Shown: piece by piece, positions 8,437 through 19,916 of the stretch
Numbering within the stretch: position 1 is the first letter of the stretch
Layout: the number at the start of each line of letters is the position of its first letter
Origin: Nannocystis exedens
GTDB taxonomy: Bacteria; Myxococcota_A; Polyangia; Nannocystales; Nannocystaceae
Direction: 5' to 3'
Length of the DNA: 64,000 bases
Assembly (NCBI RefSeq): GCF_002343915.1
Contig: NZ_NETK01000001.1
Coordinates: 7,268,001-7,332,000, forward strand
Program-made: the position numbers and the translations under genes
Notes under the pieces: model-generated
Told to the model about the DNA's origin: nothing
What the model saw: the letters and a program-made list of their open reading frames with translations, nothing else
Database searches by the model: none

Positions 8437-9567
8437 ATGTCGACCTCGCCGACCGTCGGCTTTGTGCGCCACGAATTCCTGCCGCCGTCGGAGACGTTCA
8501 TCTACACGTCGATGCGGTCGCTGCAGCGCTACACGGTGCGCGTGTTCGCGGTCGAGCGGCTGTCGCGCGAGAAGTTCCCCGACGGCGAGGTGACGGCGCT
8601 GCGCGACCAGCCGCTGGGCGCGCTCGAGGCGCTGCTGTACCGCGCGACGACGCTGTCGCCGCGGCTGTCGCGGTGGGCCCGCGGGGTGTCGCTGATCCAC
8701 GCGCACCTCGGGCAGACGGGAGCCCACGCGCTGCTCACGGCGACGCGCAGCGGGCTGCCGCTGGTGACCAGCTTCTACGGCAAGGACGTGACGGTCCGCG
8801 GCTCGCGGCTGCGGCTGCTGCCGGCCTACTGGCACTTCGCCGCGCTGGCGCCGGCGCTGTTTCGCCGCGGCGACCGCTTCCTCGCGCTGTCACAGCACAT
8901 GCGCGGCCAGCTGGTCGCCCAGGGCTGTCCCGAGAGCAAGATCCGCGTGGTCCCGCTCGGGGTCGACCTGTCGCGGTTCCAGCCGGCGCCGCGGGCCGGG
9001 CGGCCGCGCACGCGGGTGCTGATGGTCGGCCGCGAGGTCGAGAAGAAGGGCTTCGATGATGGGCTGCGCGCGTGCGCGGAGGCGCGTGCGGCCGGGGCTG
9101 ACCTCGAGGTCATGCTCCTGGGGACAGGTTCGGCGGGGGCCGGGCCGCTGCGCGCGCTGGCCGAGTCGCTGCGGCTCGACGTGACGTGGGCGGCGCCGAC
9201 GACGGCTGTCCCTGCGGCCATGCAGGAGGCGGACGTGCTGCTGGTGCCGAGTCGGACGGCCCGCGACGGCGACCAGGAGGGCACGCCGACGGTGATCTGC
9301 GAGGGCTCGGCGGCCGGGCTGCCGATCGTGGCGACGCGCCACGCGGGGATCCCGGAGCAGGTCGAGCACGAGCGGACGGGGCTGCTGGCGGAGGAGCGCG
9401 ACGTCGCCGGGCTGGCGGGGCACCTGGTGCGCCTGTCCCGAAGCGCAGACGAGCGGCGCGCCCTCGGCGAGGCCGGGCGGCGCAAGATGCAGGCGGAGTA
9501 CAGCGTGGAGGCCCACCGCGAGCGCCTCCAGGCGGTCTACGACGAGGTCCTGGGGAGGTCGCGATGA
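8437..9567 (+). CDS. Glycosyltransferase family 4
   Basis: A 376-residue GT-B glycosyltransferase. The N-terminal domain has 'GFVRHEFLPPSETFIYTSM' and 'IHAHLGQTG'. The C-terminal donor domain has 'VGREVEKKGFDDGLRA' and the ExxxxxxxE element in 'EGTPTVICEGSAAGLPIVAT'. This family moves a nucleotide-sugar to a growing polysaccharide at the cytoplasmic membrane. It opens an operon-like run of six genes and overlaps the next gene by 4 bp (ATGA). An interspersed hairpin is embedded near 9111-9129, in the loop 'EVMLLGTGSAGAGP'. Confidence 0.88.
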   Translation: MSTSPTVGFVRHEFLPPSETFIYTSMRSLQRYTVRVFAVERLSREKFPDGEVTALRDQPLGALEALLYRATTLSPRLSRWARGVSLIHAHLGQTGAHALLTATRSGLPLVTSFYGKDVTVRGSRLRLLPAYWHFAALAPALFRRGDRFLALSQHMRGQLVAQGCPESKIRVVPLGVDLSRFQPAPRAGRPRTRVLMVGREVEKKGFDDGLRACAEARAAGADLEVMLLGTGSAGAGPLRALAESLRLDVTWAAPTTAVPAAMQEADVLLVPSRTARDGDQEGTPTVICEGSAAGLPIVATRHAGIPEQVEHERTGLLAEERDVAGLAGHLVRLSRSADERRALGEAGRRKMQAEYSVEAHRERLQAVYDEVLGRSR

Positions 9568-10337
9568 AGGTCGTCATCCTGTGCGGGGGCAAGGGGACCC
9601 GCTTCAAAGAGCAGACGGAGCTCCGTCCCAAGCCGATGATCGAGGTCGCGGGGCGGCCGATCCTCTGGCACATCATGAGCTACTACGCGTCGTTCGGGTT
9701 CGACGACTTCGTGCTGTGCCTCGGCTACCGCGCCGAGGTGATCAAGCGCTACTTCCTCGACTTCGCGGCGCTGTCGGGCGACTTCACGGTCGACCTCGGG
9801 CAGGGCGGCAAGCTGACGCTGCACAACCCGCCCGAGGCGCGCTGGCGCGTGACCTGCGTCGACACCGGCGAGGAGGCGATGACCGGGGCGCGGCTGCGCC
9901 GCGTCGGCCGCCACCTCGACGAGGAGGACTTCATGCTGACCTACGGCGACGGCCTGTGCGACGTCGACCTGAAGGCGCTGCTGGCGTTCCACCGCAGCCA
10001 CGGGAAGATCGGGACGGTCACCGGGGTGCGGCCGCAGAGCCGCTTCGGCGAGCTGCTGACCGACGGCGACCGCGTCGACCGCTTCAGCGAGAAGCCGGCC
10101 GTGACCGAGGGCTGGATCAACGGCGGCTTCTTCGTGTTCCGCAAGGCGATGCTCGAGTACGTGCGCGACGACGACGCCTGTACGCTCGAGCGCGAGCCGC
10201 TCGAGCAGCTCGCGGCCGACGACCAGCTCCGGGTCCACCGCCACGAGGGCTTCTGGCAGTGCATGGACACCTACCGCGACCTGCAGCTGCTCGAGCGCGC
10301 GTGGGCCGGCGGCGCGGCGCCGTGGAGGAAGTGGTAA
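9564..10337 (+). CDS. rfbF: Glucose-1-phosphate cytidylyltransferase
   Basis: Makes CDP-glucose from CTP and glucose-1-phosphate, the entry point for CDP-3,6-dideoxyhexoses and related sugars. The 257 residues fit the family. The nucleotidyltransferase signature 'LCGGKGTRFKEQTELRPKPM' is at the N-terminus, with 'MLTYGDGLCDVDL' (metal site) and 'FSEKPAVTEGWINGGFFVF', which are diagnostic for RfbF. The start ATG overlaps the GT4 stop, and RfbG-like sequence follows 1 bp after the stop, so the three are one transcription unit. Confidence 0.92.
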   Translation: MKVVILCGGKGTRFKEQTELRPKPMIEVAGRPILWHIMSYYASFGFDDFVLCLGYRAEVIKRYFLDFAALSGDFTVDLGQGGKLTLHNPPEARWRVTCVDTGEEAMTGARLRRVGRHLDEEDFMLTYGDGLCDVDLKALLAFHRSHGKIGTVTGVRPQSRFGELLTDGDRVDRFSEKPAVTEGWINGGFFVFRKAMLEYVRDDDACTLEREPLEQLAADDQLRVHRHEGFWQCMDTYRDLQLLERAWAGGAAPWRKW

Positions 10338-10354
10338 CATGTCCTTTTGGACAG
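10337..10354. repeat. Interspersed palindrome overlapping a start codon
   Basis: ACATGTCC, loop TTTT, GGACAG. The ATG at 10339 lies in its left arm, so the hairpin would sequester the start codon of the next gene in mRNA. Confidence 0.75.
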
Positions 10355-11316
10355 ACAAGAACGTGCTCGTCACCGGCGCGACCGGGCTGCTCGGCAGCCA
10401 CATGGTCGAGGAGCTGTTGGCCCGCGGGGCGGCGCCGGTGTGCCTGGTCCGCGACGGGGTGCCGCGCAGCCTGTTCCACGGCCGCGGGCTCGACCGCCGC
10501 TGCGTCAGCGTGCAGGGCCAGCTCGAGGACTACGCGCTGCTCGAGCGGGTGATCAACGAGCACGAGATCGAGGCGGTGTTCCACCTCGGGGCGCAGACGA
10601 TCGTCGGCACGGCCGGGCGCAACCCGCTGTCGACGTGGGAGGCCAACGTCCGCGGCTCGTACAACCTGCTCGAGGCGTGCCGCCGCAACGAGCGCAAGGT
10701 CCGGCGGGTCGTCGTCGCCAGCTCCGACAAGGCCTACGGCGACCAGCCGGTGCTGCCGTACACCGAGGAGTCGCGGCTCGAGGGCCGCTTCCCCTACGAC
10801 TGCTCGAAGAGCTGCACCGACCTGATCGCCCGCTGCTACTTCGACAGCTACCAGCTCCCGGTGTGCGTGACCCGCTGCGGCAACCTGTTCGGGCCCGGCG
10901 ACCTCAACTGGAACCGCATCATCCCCGGGACGGTGCGCTCGGTGGTCCGCGGCGAGCGGCCGATCGTGCGCAGCGACGGGACGTTCGTGCGCGACTACGT
11001 GTACGTCGGCGACGCGGTGGCGGCGTACCTCGAGCTGGCCGAGCAGATGGACCGACCGGAGGTGGTCGGCGAGGCGTTCAACTTCTCCGACGAGCGGCCG
11101 CAGAGCGTGCTCGAGATCGTCGACCGCGTGCTCGGCCACATGGACGCGCGCCACCTGCCGCCGGTGATCCTCGGCGAGGCGTCGCGGGAGATCCGCGCGC
11201 AATTCCTGTCGTCCGAGAAGGCGCGCCGGGTGCTCGGCTGGCGCCCGCGCCACGGGCTCGACGAGGGGCTGCAGCGCACGATCGCCTGGTACCGCGAGCT
11301 GCTGGGGGCGGCGTGA
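10339..11316 (+). CDS. NAD-dependent epimerase/dehydratase, CDP-glucose 4,6-dehydratase-like
   Basis: A 325-residue extended short-chain dehydrogenase. Rossmann motif 'VLVTGATGLLGSHMVEEL', active-site 'VASSDKAYGDQ' and the YxxxK-type 'YDCSKSCTDLIARCY'. 'HLGAQTIVG' and 'SDKAYG' are characteristic of RfbG-type CDP-glucose 4,6-dehydratases, and the preceding rfbF supports this. Product: CDP-4-keto-6-deoxyglucose. The length is slightly below that of typical RfbG. No rfbH (3-dehydratase) is in the window. The start codon lies inside an interspersed hairpin, and the gene overlaps the next by 4 bp (GTGA). Confidence 0.8.
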   Translation: MSFWTDKNVLVTGATGLLGSHMVEELLARGAAPVCLVRDGVPRSLFHGRGLDRRCVSVQGQLEDYALLERVINEHEIEAVFHLGAQTIVGTAGRNPLSTWEANVRGSYNLLEACRRNERKVRRVVVASSDKAYGDQPVLPYTEESRLEGRFPYDCSKSCTDLIARCYFDSYQLPVCVTRCGNLFGPGDLNWNRIIPGTVRSVVRGERPIVRSDGTFVRDYVYVGDAVAAYLELAEQMDRPEVVGEAFNFSDERPQSVLEIVDRVLGHMDARHLPPVILGEASREIRAQFLSSEKARRVLGWRPRHGLDEGLQRTIAWYRELLGAA

Positions 11317-12143
11317 CGGCGGTCGCGATCGGCGGCGGCGGCGGCTTCATCGGCCGCGCCGTCGCGCGCGCGCTCGCCGGGGCGCCGGTGGTCGCGTTCG
11401 GTCGCGAGGGGCTGTCGGAACGGACATGTCCGGAAGTACACGCGCTGATCTGGGCCGGCGGCCGGCGCGACGGCGACGAGGCGGCGCTGGCCGAGATGCA
11501 CGTGGCGGCGCCGCTGCGGGCGCTGTCGGCGGCGGCGGCGCGCGGGGCCCGGCGGGTGGTCTACGTCAGCACCGGCGAGGTGTACGGGCTGCAGCCGGTG
11601 CCGTTCGTCGAGGACGCGCAGCGGCTCGGCGACACGCCGTACGCGCGGGCGAAGATCCGCGGCGAGGACGAGGTCCGCGCGGCGGCGGCCCGGCTCGGGC
11701 TCGAGGCGATCGTCGTCCGGCCCGGGGTGGTCTACGGGCCGGGTCAGCGCCCGGGCATGCTGATCCCGTCGCTGCTGGCGGCCCTGCGCGCCGGCCAGCG
11801 GTTCGCCTGCACGCCCGGCGAGCAGACCCGCGACTTCGTCCACGTGGGCGACGTGGGGCGCCTGCTGGCCCGCTGCACGGAGGACGGGGCGCCGGCGGGG
11901 GTCTACAACGCGGGCACGGGGGTCGAGTCGGCGGTGGCGATGGTGGTGCGCGCGCTGGCGTGGCGGCTCGGCCGCACGGACCTGGTCGACCTCGGCGCGC
12001 TGCCGTACCGCGGCAGCGAGGTGATGCGCTACGTGCTCGACCCGACCCGCGCGAAGGAGCGGCTCGGCTTCGTCGCCCAGGTCGCGCTCGCCGACGGGCT
12101 CGAGTCGGTGGCGAGCTGTCCCGAGGAGCAGGTCGGTGCTTGA
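11313..12143 (+). CDS. NAD-dependent epimerase/dehydratase (SDR)
   Basis: A 276-residue SDR with 'AIGGGGGFIGRAVARAL' (Rossmann), 'VVYVSTGEVYG' and the catalytic 'YARAKIRGEDEV' (YxxxK). The position after RfbF and RfbG suggests a 4-keto-6-deoxyhexose reductase or epimerase acting on a CDP-sugar, but specificity cannot be read. The GTG start at 11313 overlaps the previous stop. The peptide 'SERTCPEV' comes from an in-frame interspersed hairpin (11412-11433). The last residues 'ASCPEEQVGA' and the stop codon are part of a sequence repeated twice more downstream. Confidence 0.8.
   Translation: MTAVAIGGGGGFIGRAVARALAGAPVVAFGREGLSERTCPEVHALIWAGGRRDGDEAALAEMHVAAPLRALSAAAARGARRVVYVSTGEVYGLQPVPFVEDAQRLGDTPYARAKIRGEDEVRAAAARLGLEAIVVRPGVVYGPGQRPGMLIPSLLAALRAGQRFACTPGEQTRDFVHVGDVGRLLARCTEDGAPAGVYNAGTGVESAVAMVVRALAWRLGRTDLVDLGALPYRGSEVMRYVLDPTRAKERLGFVAQVALADGLESVASCPEEQVGA
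11412..11433. repeat. Interspersed palindrome inside a CDS
   Basis: CTGTC-GGAACGG-ACATGTCCGG. It is in frame and encodes SERTCPE in a variable surface loop of the SDR enzyme. Confidence 0.6.
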
Positions 12144-12286
12144 GGCGGAGAGCAGACTCGGTGCCCGGTCGCGCCGATGGCGAGCTGTCCCTAGGAGCAG
12201 GTCGGTGCTCGCGGTCGAAGCGACGCGCGCGAAGGGCGAGTCCGTGGCGAGCTGTCCCGAGGAGCAGGTCGATGCTTGAGGTCGAG
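12108..12286 (+). repeat. Three direct repeats spanning the end of one gene and the start of the next
   Basis: A unit of about 38 bp beginning GTGGCGAGCTGTCCC and continuing to GGAGCAGGTCGGTGCT occurs at 12108, 12178 and 12244. Copy 1 contains the SDR stop codon, copy 3 contains the ATG of the methyltransferase. Each unit holds an interspersed palindrome (GCTGTCC with its arm GCAGGT). The spacing is about 70 and 66 bp. Confidence 0.85.
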
Positions 12287-12925
12287 GCGCGGTGGCTGCG
12301 GGCGCGGCTGCAGGAGTTCTCCGACGCCGAGCTGTCGCCCTTATTAAACCTCGGCAGCAGCGACCTGCACTTTCGCACGGTCGTGCAGCCGTGGATCGAC
12401 CGCGAGGTGTTCGCGCCGCTGCGGGCGCGCGGGGCGGCGATCGTCCACAGCGACCTGAAGACGCTGCCGGGGGTCGACATCGCCGCGGACGCGCTGAGCG
12501 AGGAGGGGCTCGCGCGGCTGCAGGCGGTCGGGGCGCGGGCGATCCTGTGCTGCAACATGCTCGAGCACGTGACCGACCGCGCGGCGCTGGCGGGGCGCCT
12601 GGCGGCCCTGGTGCCCGCCGGCGGGCTGCTGATCGTCACGGTGCCGTTCAGCTACCCGTACCACCCCGACCCGATCGACACGTACTATCGACCTGCCCCC
12701 CAGGACATGTCCCGCGAGCTGTTTCCGGCGCTGCGGCTGGTCCGCGCCGAGATCGTCGACGGGCCGACCTACGCGCCGGAGCTGCTGCGCCGGCCGTGGC
12801 TGATCGTCCGCGACGTCCGCAAGCTGGCTGGCCTTCAGGACAGCCCGAGCGGGACCGCGGGCTCGCGCCTGCGGTGGCTGGGTCGCCCCTACCGGGTCAG
12901 CTGCGCGGTGCTGCGGCGGGAGTGA
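12272..12925 (+). CDS. Class I SAM-dependent methyltransferase-like protein
   Basis: A 217-residue protein. 'LLNLGSSDLHFRT' resembles methyltransferase motif I, 'AILCCNMLEHVTDRAALAGRLAALVPAGGLLIVTVPFSYPYHPDPID' is the post-motif region typical of Methyltransf_11 proteins, with 'PFSYPYHPDPIDTYYRP'. In this cluster it probably methylates a sugar or lipid-linked glycan. The ATG at 12272 lies in the third direct repeat. An interspersed hairpin (12691-12710) is in frame and encodes 'PAPQDMS'. The gene is followed after 2 bp by the flippase gene. Confidence 0.75.
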   Translation: MLEVEARWLRARLQEFSDAELSPLLNLGSSDLHFRTVVQPWIDREVFAPLRARGAAIVHSDLKTLPGVDIAADALSEEGLARLQAVGARAILCCNMLEHVTDRAALAGRLAALVPAGGLLIVTVPFSYPYHPDPIDTYYRPAPQDMSRELFPALRLVRAEIVDGPTYAPELLRRPWLIVRDVRKLAGLQDSPSGTAGSRLRWLGRPYRVSCAVLRRE

Positions 12926-12927
12926 GG

Positions 12928-14418
12928 ATGTCGGAGCGCGAGGAGCAGGTCCGCGTCAACCAGAGCCTGGCGTGGGTCGGCACGGCGACCGCGCTGATGG
13001 GCGTGCTCGACGTGGCGACCAAGGCGGTGCTGCTGGCGATCTGGATCAGCCCCGAGGAGTACGGGGTGGCGACGCTGGCCCTGGCGGCGATCCCGATCCT
13101 CGACCTGGCGACGGAGCTCGGGCTGCCGGGGGCGCTGGTCCAGCAGGGCGACCACACGCCGGCCCGCCTGTCGACGGTGTTCTGGCTCAACCTGCTGCTG
13201 TCGCTCACGATCGTGGCGGCGATCTTCTTCGCCGTGGCGCCGCTGCTCGCCAGCCACTACCAGGCGCCGATCGTCGGCTGGATGCTGCAGGCGCACTGCG
13301 TCAAGCTGCTGCTGCAGAACCTGTACATGGTGCCGGGGGCGCTGATGATCCGCGAGCTGCGCTTCCGCGAGTTCTCGCTGATCCGCTTCCTCGCCAGCGT
13401 GGCCGAGAACGTGGCCCTGCTGGTGGCGGCGCCCCTGGTGGGGATCTGGTGCTTCATCGCCGGGGCGATCGGCCGCACGCTGGTGACGACGGCGGGGGTG
13501 CAGTACTTCCAGCCGTGGCTGCCGCAGTTGCTCTTCGACTGGCCGGCCACCCGCGAGGCGGTGCTGTTCGGGCTCAAGACCTCGCTCAGCCGGATCCTCT
13601 TCTTCGTCTACACCGGCCTCGACTTCTACATCGTCGGCCACTTCTTCGGCCGCGCGGCGCTCGGCCTCTACAAGGCCGCCGCCGACCTCGCGCTCGACCC
13701 GGCCCGCATCATCTCCACGGTGGTGGTGTCGGTCGCGTTCCCGGCGTTCTCGCGCGCGCGCGACCGGCCGGCCGCGCTGGCGGAACAATTCTTGAAATTG
13801 TCGCGGCTCAGCTTCATCGTCGTCGCCGGCTTCCTGGTGATCGTGGTGCCGGCGGCGCCCGACTTGTTGCTGCTGCTCGACGAGCGGTGGGTCCGGGCGG
13901 CGGCGGCCGTGCGGGTGCTGGCGATCGCGGCGCTGCTGCGGGCGGTCAGCGCCGTGGTGCCGCCGCTGCTCGACGGGGTCGGACGCCCGAGCCTGACGCT
14001 GACGTACATGGCGGTGGCGGCGGTGACGATGCCGCTGTGGTTCGCGATCGCGGCGATCCTGCTCGGCGGCTGGCTCGGCTACGCATCGGTGGCGTGGGCG
14101 TGGGTGATCGGCTACCCGGTGGCGTTCTGGGTGCTGCTCCGCTTCGCCCTGCGCCACCTGCAGCTCGGGGTCGGCCGCTACGTGAGGGCGCTGCTCCGCC
14201 TGTTCTTGTGGACAGGTCTGGCGATCGCCGCCGGCGCGGGGGTCCGCGCGCTGATGGAAGGCGCGGTGCCGCTGCCGCTGGTGCGCGCGCTGGTGACCGC
14301 GGGCGTGTCGATGGGGACGTTCCTGGCGGCCCTGGTGCTGGCCGAGGGGATCACGCCGCGCTCGGTGTCCGCGGCCCTGAAGCCGCCGCCGCGTGACGCG
14401 GGGCCGCCGATCGAGTAG
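12928..14418 (+). CDS. Lipopolysaccharide/O-antigen flippase (Wzx-like, MOP superfamily)
   Basis: A 496-residue integral membrane protein with about 12-14 hydrophobic segments spread over the whole length, beginning 'SLAWVGTATALMGVLDVATKAVLLAIWISPEEYG' and including 'ELGLPGALVQQ', both typical of polysaccharide exporters. It would flip undecaprenyl-linked repeat units from the cytoplasmic to the periplasmic leaflet. It ends the glycan operon, 2 bp after the methyltransferase. A perfect-looking interspersed hairpin (14199-14217) is in frame and encodes 'LFLWTGL' inside a membrane helix. Confidence 0.88.
   Translation: MSEREEQVRVNQSLAWVGTATALMGVLDVATKAVLLAIWISPEEYGVATLALAAIPILDLATELGLPGALVQQGDHTPARLSTVFWLNLLLSLTIVAAIFFAVAPLLASHYQAPIVGWMLQAHCVKLLLQNLYMVPGALMIRELRFREFSLIRFLASVAENVALLVAAPLVGIWCFIAGAIGRTLVTTAGVQYFQPWLPQLLFDWPATREAVLFGLKTSLSRILFFVYTGLDFYIVGHFFGRAALGLYKAAADLALDPARIISTVVVSVAFPAFSRARDRPAALAEQFLKLSRLSFIVVAGFLVIVVPAAPDLLLLLDERWVRAAAAVRVLAIAALLRAVSAVVPPLLDGVGRPSLTLTYMAVAAVTMPLWFAIAAILLGGWLGYASVAWAWVIGYPVAFWVLLRFALRHLQLGVGRYVRALLRLFLWTGLAIAAGAGVRALMEGAVPLPLVRALVTAGVSMGTFLAALVLAEGITPRSVSAALKPPPRDAGPPIE
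14199..14217. repeat. Interspersed palindrome inside flippase gene
   Basis: CCTGTTC, loop TTGT, GGACAGG: 7 bp with one G-T pair, in frame. Confidence 0.7.
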
Positions 14419-14428
14419 AGGTGCAGGC

Positions 14429-15082
14429 ATGGAACAGTCGGGCGACGACGACCTCGCGCTCCTCCGCGCCTGGCAAGCCGGGTCGACCGCGGCCGGCCGG
14501 GTGCTGGTAGCCCGCCATTACGCCAGCGTGTACCGGTTCTTCTTCGCCAAGGTGAGCGGCGACGCCTGCGAGGACCTGGCCCAGGGGACCTTCGAGGCGC
14601 TGTGCCGGCGCCGCGACGCGTACCGCGGCGGCTCGTCGTCGTTCAAGGGGTTCTTGTTCGGCATCGCCCGCAACAAGCTGCTCGAGTACATCCGCCACCG
14701 CTCGCGCCTGGGGCCGACGTTCGACCCGGCCGAGGACAGCGTGGTCGACCCGGCGACCGAGGGGTCGCTGTCGTCGCTGCTGGCGGACCGGCAGATCGAG
14801 CACGTGGTGTCGCAGGCGCTGCGCGGGCTCAGCCTCGACGACCGGATCGTGCTCGAGCTCAAGGAGTACGAGGGATTGACGGCCCGCGAGCTGGCCGAGC
14901 TGTTCGGGGTCCCGGGCGGGACGATGGCGGGACGGATCGCGCGCGCCCGCCAACGCCTGCGCGAGGCGACCGACCGGCTGCTGGCGCGACCTGACCTGAG
15001 AGACAGCCACGGCCGCGACCTCGACAGCGCGATGCGCAGCATCTTCGAGAAGATCGACGAGCACCTCCGCCGCCAGCGCTGA
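14429..15082 (+). CDS. ECF-type RNA polymerase sigma factor
   Basis: A 217-residue sigma-70 family protein. Region 2: 'VARHYASVYRFFFAKVSGDACEDLAQGTFEALCRRRDAYRGGSSSFKGFLFGIARNKLLEYIRHR'. Region 4: 'LRGLSLDDRIVLELKEYEGLTARELAELFGVPGGTMAGRIARARQRLREA', a clear helix-turn-helix. The C-terminal tail of about 40 residues is variable. It is followed after 70 bp by a membrane Ser/Thr kinase in the same direction. ECF plus kinase pairs are common in myxobacteria and planctomycetes and suggest that kinase signalling controls this sigma factor; no anti-sigma factor is seen. Confidence 0.9.
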   Translation: MEQSGDDDLALLRAWQAGSTAAGRVLVARHYASVYRFFFAKVSGDACEDLAQGTFEALCRRRDAYRGGSSSFKGFLFGIARNKLLEYIRHRSRLGPTFDPAEDSVVDPATEGSLSSLLADRQIEHVVSQALRGLSLDDRIVLELKEYEGLTARELAELFGVPGGTMAGRIARARQRLREATDRLLARPDLRDSHGRDLDSAMRSIFEKIDEHLRRQR

Positions 15083-15154
15083 GCGCAACCGCGCGCGGAC
15101 GCGTCGGTGCTTTTTTCGCCGATCAAAGTCGCCACATCCAGCACTCGACCGGTG

Positions 15155-18694
<3,540 letters not shown>

Positions 18695-19019
18695 AGGTCA
18701 TGTCGAGAGACGCGATGTGCAGACGGCGCTCGCCCGAGGCCGGGGCGGGCGGAGGTGCCGGCCCGAGAGGCGGTCGACGAGGATGACCGCCGCTCGCTCG
18801 GGTGGTCCTTTGCCGAGGGTGCCTTGATATGTCTTGAAGGACATGTCTTTTCTTGCACGTCGAGCGGGCCGACCGCGATCGGGGTCGCGCGGGCGCGGGT
18901 GTCGCAGCTCGCCCACGCGCTCGCCGGAACGCGGGGCGCGGTCGCCCCGGCGTCGGACCGCTGCACCGGTCCGCGGCCGCGTCGGCGGTCGTCGGCGGCC
19001 GTGGTAGGATGGGCGCCCG
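18695..19019. other. Spacer with interspersed hairpins
   Basis: No gene recognised. It holds a hairpin at the preceding stop codon (18683-18704) and one at 18826-18847. The remainder is GC-rich and featureless. Confidence 0.5.
18826..18857 (+). terminator. Possible terminator made from an interspersed palindrome
   Basis: The arms ATGTCTT and GGACAT flank GAA, and the second ACATGTC is followed by TTTTCTTG. The T-rich run could make this copy a Rho-independent terminator for the kinase gene; most other copies lack such a run. Confidence 0.4.
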
Positions 19020-19649
19020 ATGCCTGTGCCGTTCTTCGCCGTCGCCGCCGCCGTCCTCGCCGGCGTGGGGCTGTCCTACGTGCTGTCGACCGACGTCCGG
19101 ACGCGCCGGACGCTGAAGAAGCGGCCGGTGACGCCGATCCGCGGGCTCCGTGAGGGAGAGGTCGCGCGGGTGCGCGGGCGCGTGGTGGCGGGCGAGCGCG
19201 TGCTCGAGGCGCCGCTGTCCAACCGCGCGAGCGTGTACTACCTGGCGACGGTCGACCAGGAGACGGGCCGCAATCACTGGCGCGAGGTGGCCCGCGAGGA
19301 GCGCTACGTCGAGTTCGCGCTCGACGACGGGACGGGCCGGATCCAGGTGATCATGAGCGTGCCGCGGGTGGCGGTGGTCCGCGACCACCACACGCGCTCG
19401 GGCACGTTCGACGACGCGAGCGCGGTCGAGGAGGCGTTCCTGGCCCGCCACGGGCTCAAGAGCACGAACCTGCTCGGGCTCAACATCGCCATCCGCTACG
19501 ACGAGGGGACGATCGAGCCGGGGGAAGAGGTGACCGCCCTCGGGCTCGTGCGTGCGGAGATCCGCGGCGGCCAGCGGGTGCTGGTGCTCGACGCGCCCGA
19601 CGACGGGCCGCTGCTGCTGAGCGACGATCCCCGCGCGGTCCACGGGTGA
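19020..19649 (+). CDS. Membrane-anchored GIDE/BAM-domain-like protein
   Basis: A 209-residue protein with an N-terminal membrane helix ('FFAVAAAVLAGVGLSYVLS') and a globular domain. 'ARVRGRVVAGERVLEAPLSNRASVYYLATVDQE' followed by 'FALDDGTGRIQV' follows the pattern of the GIDE (E3 ubiquitin ligase, 'beside a membrane') domain also found in bacteria, where the RING finger is absent. The function in bacteria is unknown. The domain call is from pattern memory. ATG at 19020. No operon partner. Confidence 0.65.
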   Translation: MPVPFFAVAAAVLAGVGLSYVLSTDVRTRRTLKKRPVTPIRGLREGEVARVRGRVVAGERVLEAPLSNRASVYYLATVDQETGRNHWREVAREERYVEFALDDGTGRIQVIMSVPRVAVVRDHHTRSGTFDDASAVEEAFLARHGLKSTNLLGLNIAIRYDEGTIEPGEEVTALGLVRAEIRGGQRVLVLDAPDDGPLLLSDDPRAVHG

Positions 19650-19684
19650 GGCGTGCTTCCACGCGCCGCGCGAGGGCCCGCCGC

Positions 19685-19882
19685 TCAGCGCTGCCACGGG
19701 CGGCCGCGATGCCGCCACAGGTAGAAGGCGAGCACGGCCAGCAGGAGGCCGTTGTAGAAGGCGACGACGGCGAGGATCGAGAGGTGGAGAAGGCGGCCAG
19801 CGGCATGGGTTTGGCACCTCGGACGCGATGACGATGATTCGTCGCGGCCGCGCCGGCGCGCGAAGGTTTTTCGCCGGCTCAC
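19685..19882 (-). CDS. Small single-pass membrane protein
   Basis: A 65-residue reading ending 'LSILAVVAFYNGLLLAVLAFYLWRHRGRPWQR', which is one clear membrane helix with a positive C-terminal tail. The GTG start at 19882 is 34 bp from the divergent ketopantoate-reductase-like start. The first 30 residues are Arg/Ser-rich and less convincing, so the true start could be internal. The hydrophobic pattern and exact stop after the basic tail argue for a real gene. Function unknown. Confidence 0.45.
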   Translation of the reverse strand: MSRRKTFARRRGRDESSSSRPRCQTHAAGRLLHLSILAVVAFYNGLLLAVLAFYLWRHRGRPWQR

Positions 19883-19916
19883 GTGACGTCGCGTGATGTG
19901 CTACACGCGTACCGTG

